Source of the DNA: VXNE01 sp965203615
GTDB taxonomy: Bacteria; Pseudomonadota; Gammaproteobacteria; Pseudomonadales; Azotimanducaceae
Assembly (NCBI GenBank): GCA_965203615.1
Contig: OZ241900.1
Location: 868,001-932,000 of the forward strand
DNA: 64,000 nt
Reading direction: 5' to 3'
Part shown: in pieces, positions 63,401 to 64,000 of the stretch
Layout: every line of letters begins with the position of its first letter
How positions within the stretch are numbered: the first letter of the stretch is position 1
Notes under the pieces: generated by a model
Told to the model about the DNA's origin: nothing
What the model saw: only the letters and a program-made list of their open reading frames with translations
Databases searched by the model: none
Program-made: the position numbers and the translations under genes

Positions 63401-63660
63401 GGAACAGGCTTACCCGGGGAGCGCAGCGACCGGGGAAGTCTACTCCATGATCGACGAGCGGGGCCGGGGCAGAGCCCTCAGCCGGGGAGCGCGAGGGGGA
63501 ACCCCTCGCAAGAGAAAGTTCGGCGCCGAAGGCTACGGCTGTGGGGCACTATCATGGAAAAGGCTTACCCGTGGAGCGCAGCGACCGGGGAAGTCTATTC
63601 CATGATCGACGAGCGGGGCCGGGCCACGGGCGGCGCCGAAGGCGACGGCTGTGGGGCACG
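63396..63660. repeat. Composite palindromic repeat family 1, locus 3 (between dctP and dctQ)
   Basis: Two units start ATCATGGAA at 63396 and 63551 (155-bp offset). Each has AGCGCAGCGACCGGGGAAGT, then CCATGATCGACGAGCGGGGC, then GCCGAAGGC..CGGCTGTGGGGCAC. The first unit also holds the GAGGGGGAACCCCTCGCAAG module seen at locus 2. Together the copies fill the whole dctP-dctQ gap and extend into the dctP 3' end. All three loci in this window have the array in the same orientation relative to minus-strand gene ends. Confidence 0.9.
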
Positions 63661-64000
63661 CGCGTTCCCGGATGGGTTTCCAGACGAGTTCCTGAAGGCC
63701 CGGAGGTGGGAGGTCAGGAGTTGGTGGTACTCCCGGCTCACGATGCCGTCCTCGACCCAATCCAGAGCCGCCCCACGCGCGCGATCCTGCCACTGTCGAG
63801 TCTCCGCTGCCGAAGGCTGGATGAACTCGAGTCCCTGGTCTTGCAGCACTTTCCGAACATCGTGGTGATCCGCGCGATTGCGCGCATCGGCGGCGGCCAC
63901 CGCCTCGCCAAGCAGACGTCGGACGATCACCCGGTCGGCCTCTTCGAGCCGTTTGAACGACCGTTCCGGCAGCACCATCACCGCATAGATGTACATGAAC
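63595..64000 (-). CDS. dctP: TRAP substrate-binding protein (DctP), C-terminal part only
   Basis: This is the last ~135 codons of a gene that continues beyond the window. The helical segment LPERSFKRLEEADRVIVRRL, then LQDQGLEFIQPS and the SREYHQLLTSHLRAFR end are typical of the C-terminus of periplasmic TRAP solute-binding proteins. Its position ahead of dctQ and dctM fits. After the natural helix the frame continues ~30 residues through the palindromic repeat (ARAPQPSPSAPPVARPRSS) to TAG at 63595-63597. The same Pro/Ala/Arg-rich sequence ends the outer membrane efflux protein at 6.5 kb. Confidence 0.85.
   Translation of the reverse strand, partial: FMYIYAVMVLPERSFKRLEEADRVIVRRLLGEAVAAADARNRADHHDVRKVLQDQGLEFIQPSAAETRQWQDRARGAALDWVEDGIVSREYHQLLTSHLRAFRNSSGNPSGNARAPQPSPSAPPVARPRSSIME

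Overview
The window is GC-rich, densely coded chromosomal DNA from what looks like an uncultured, probably marine or host-associated gammaproteobacterium. Supporting signs are a bacterial glutaminyl-tRNA synthetase, a tRNA-Ala with encoded CCA, PEP carboxylase, NodT/MacAB-type efflux, TonB and TRAP uptake, several acyl-CoA dehydrogenases and a UGSC-type selenoprotein. There is no phage, insertion sequence, rRNA operon or CRISPR array. The taxonomic call is inference from gene content only.

Layout. 0-3.8 kb: a 2-hydroxyacid dehydrogenase, a minisatellite-like tandem repeat, a ThuA-like protein and an MFS exporter. 3.8-11.4 kb (minus strand): ppc, then a MacA-MacB-NodT efflux operon read from a divergent promoter with a perfect 17-bp palindrome. 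11.6-14.2 kb: an acyl-CoA synthetase, then an overlapping MNT/HEPN toxin-antitoxin pair. 14.2-23.4 kb (minus): a selenoprotein whose UGSC motif is written with an in-frame UGA followed by a bacterial SECIS-like hairpin, a 1725-residue exonuclease-RecQ-UvrD fusion helicase coupled to a NYN-LOTUS protein, and an SRAP/YedK protein. 23.5-33.8 kb (plus): acyl-CoA dehydrogenase, S9 peptidase, Lhr helicase, HIT protein, LLM flavoprotein and a sucrase/ferredoxin-like protein.

34-41.7 kb (minus): five close genes (isocitrate/isopropylmalate dehydrogenase family, alpha/beta hydrolase, acyltransferase, DUF3604 protein, TonB receptor). 41.9-53.1 kb (plus): amidohydrolase, lytic transglycosylase, NhaC antiporter, then a complete propionyl-CoA to succinyl-CoA module (mutase, epimerase, carboxyltransferase, fused biotin carboxylase/carrier). 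53-56 kb: a sugar-related gene pair, tRNA-Ala(CGC), an acyl-CoA dehydrogenase and a decayed HicBA module. 56.7-61.5 kb: aroA, glnS, a transglutaminase-like protein and a small acidic protein. 61.6-64 kb (minus): a TRAP transporter operon running off the window end.

The most unusual features are the UGSC selenoprotein, which simple gene calling splits in two; the giant helicase with its NYN-LOTUS partner; a family of composite palindromic repeats at three loci that supplies new C-terminal tails to, or truncates, membrane and periplasmic proteins; and two genes whose only well-placed start codon is ATC.
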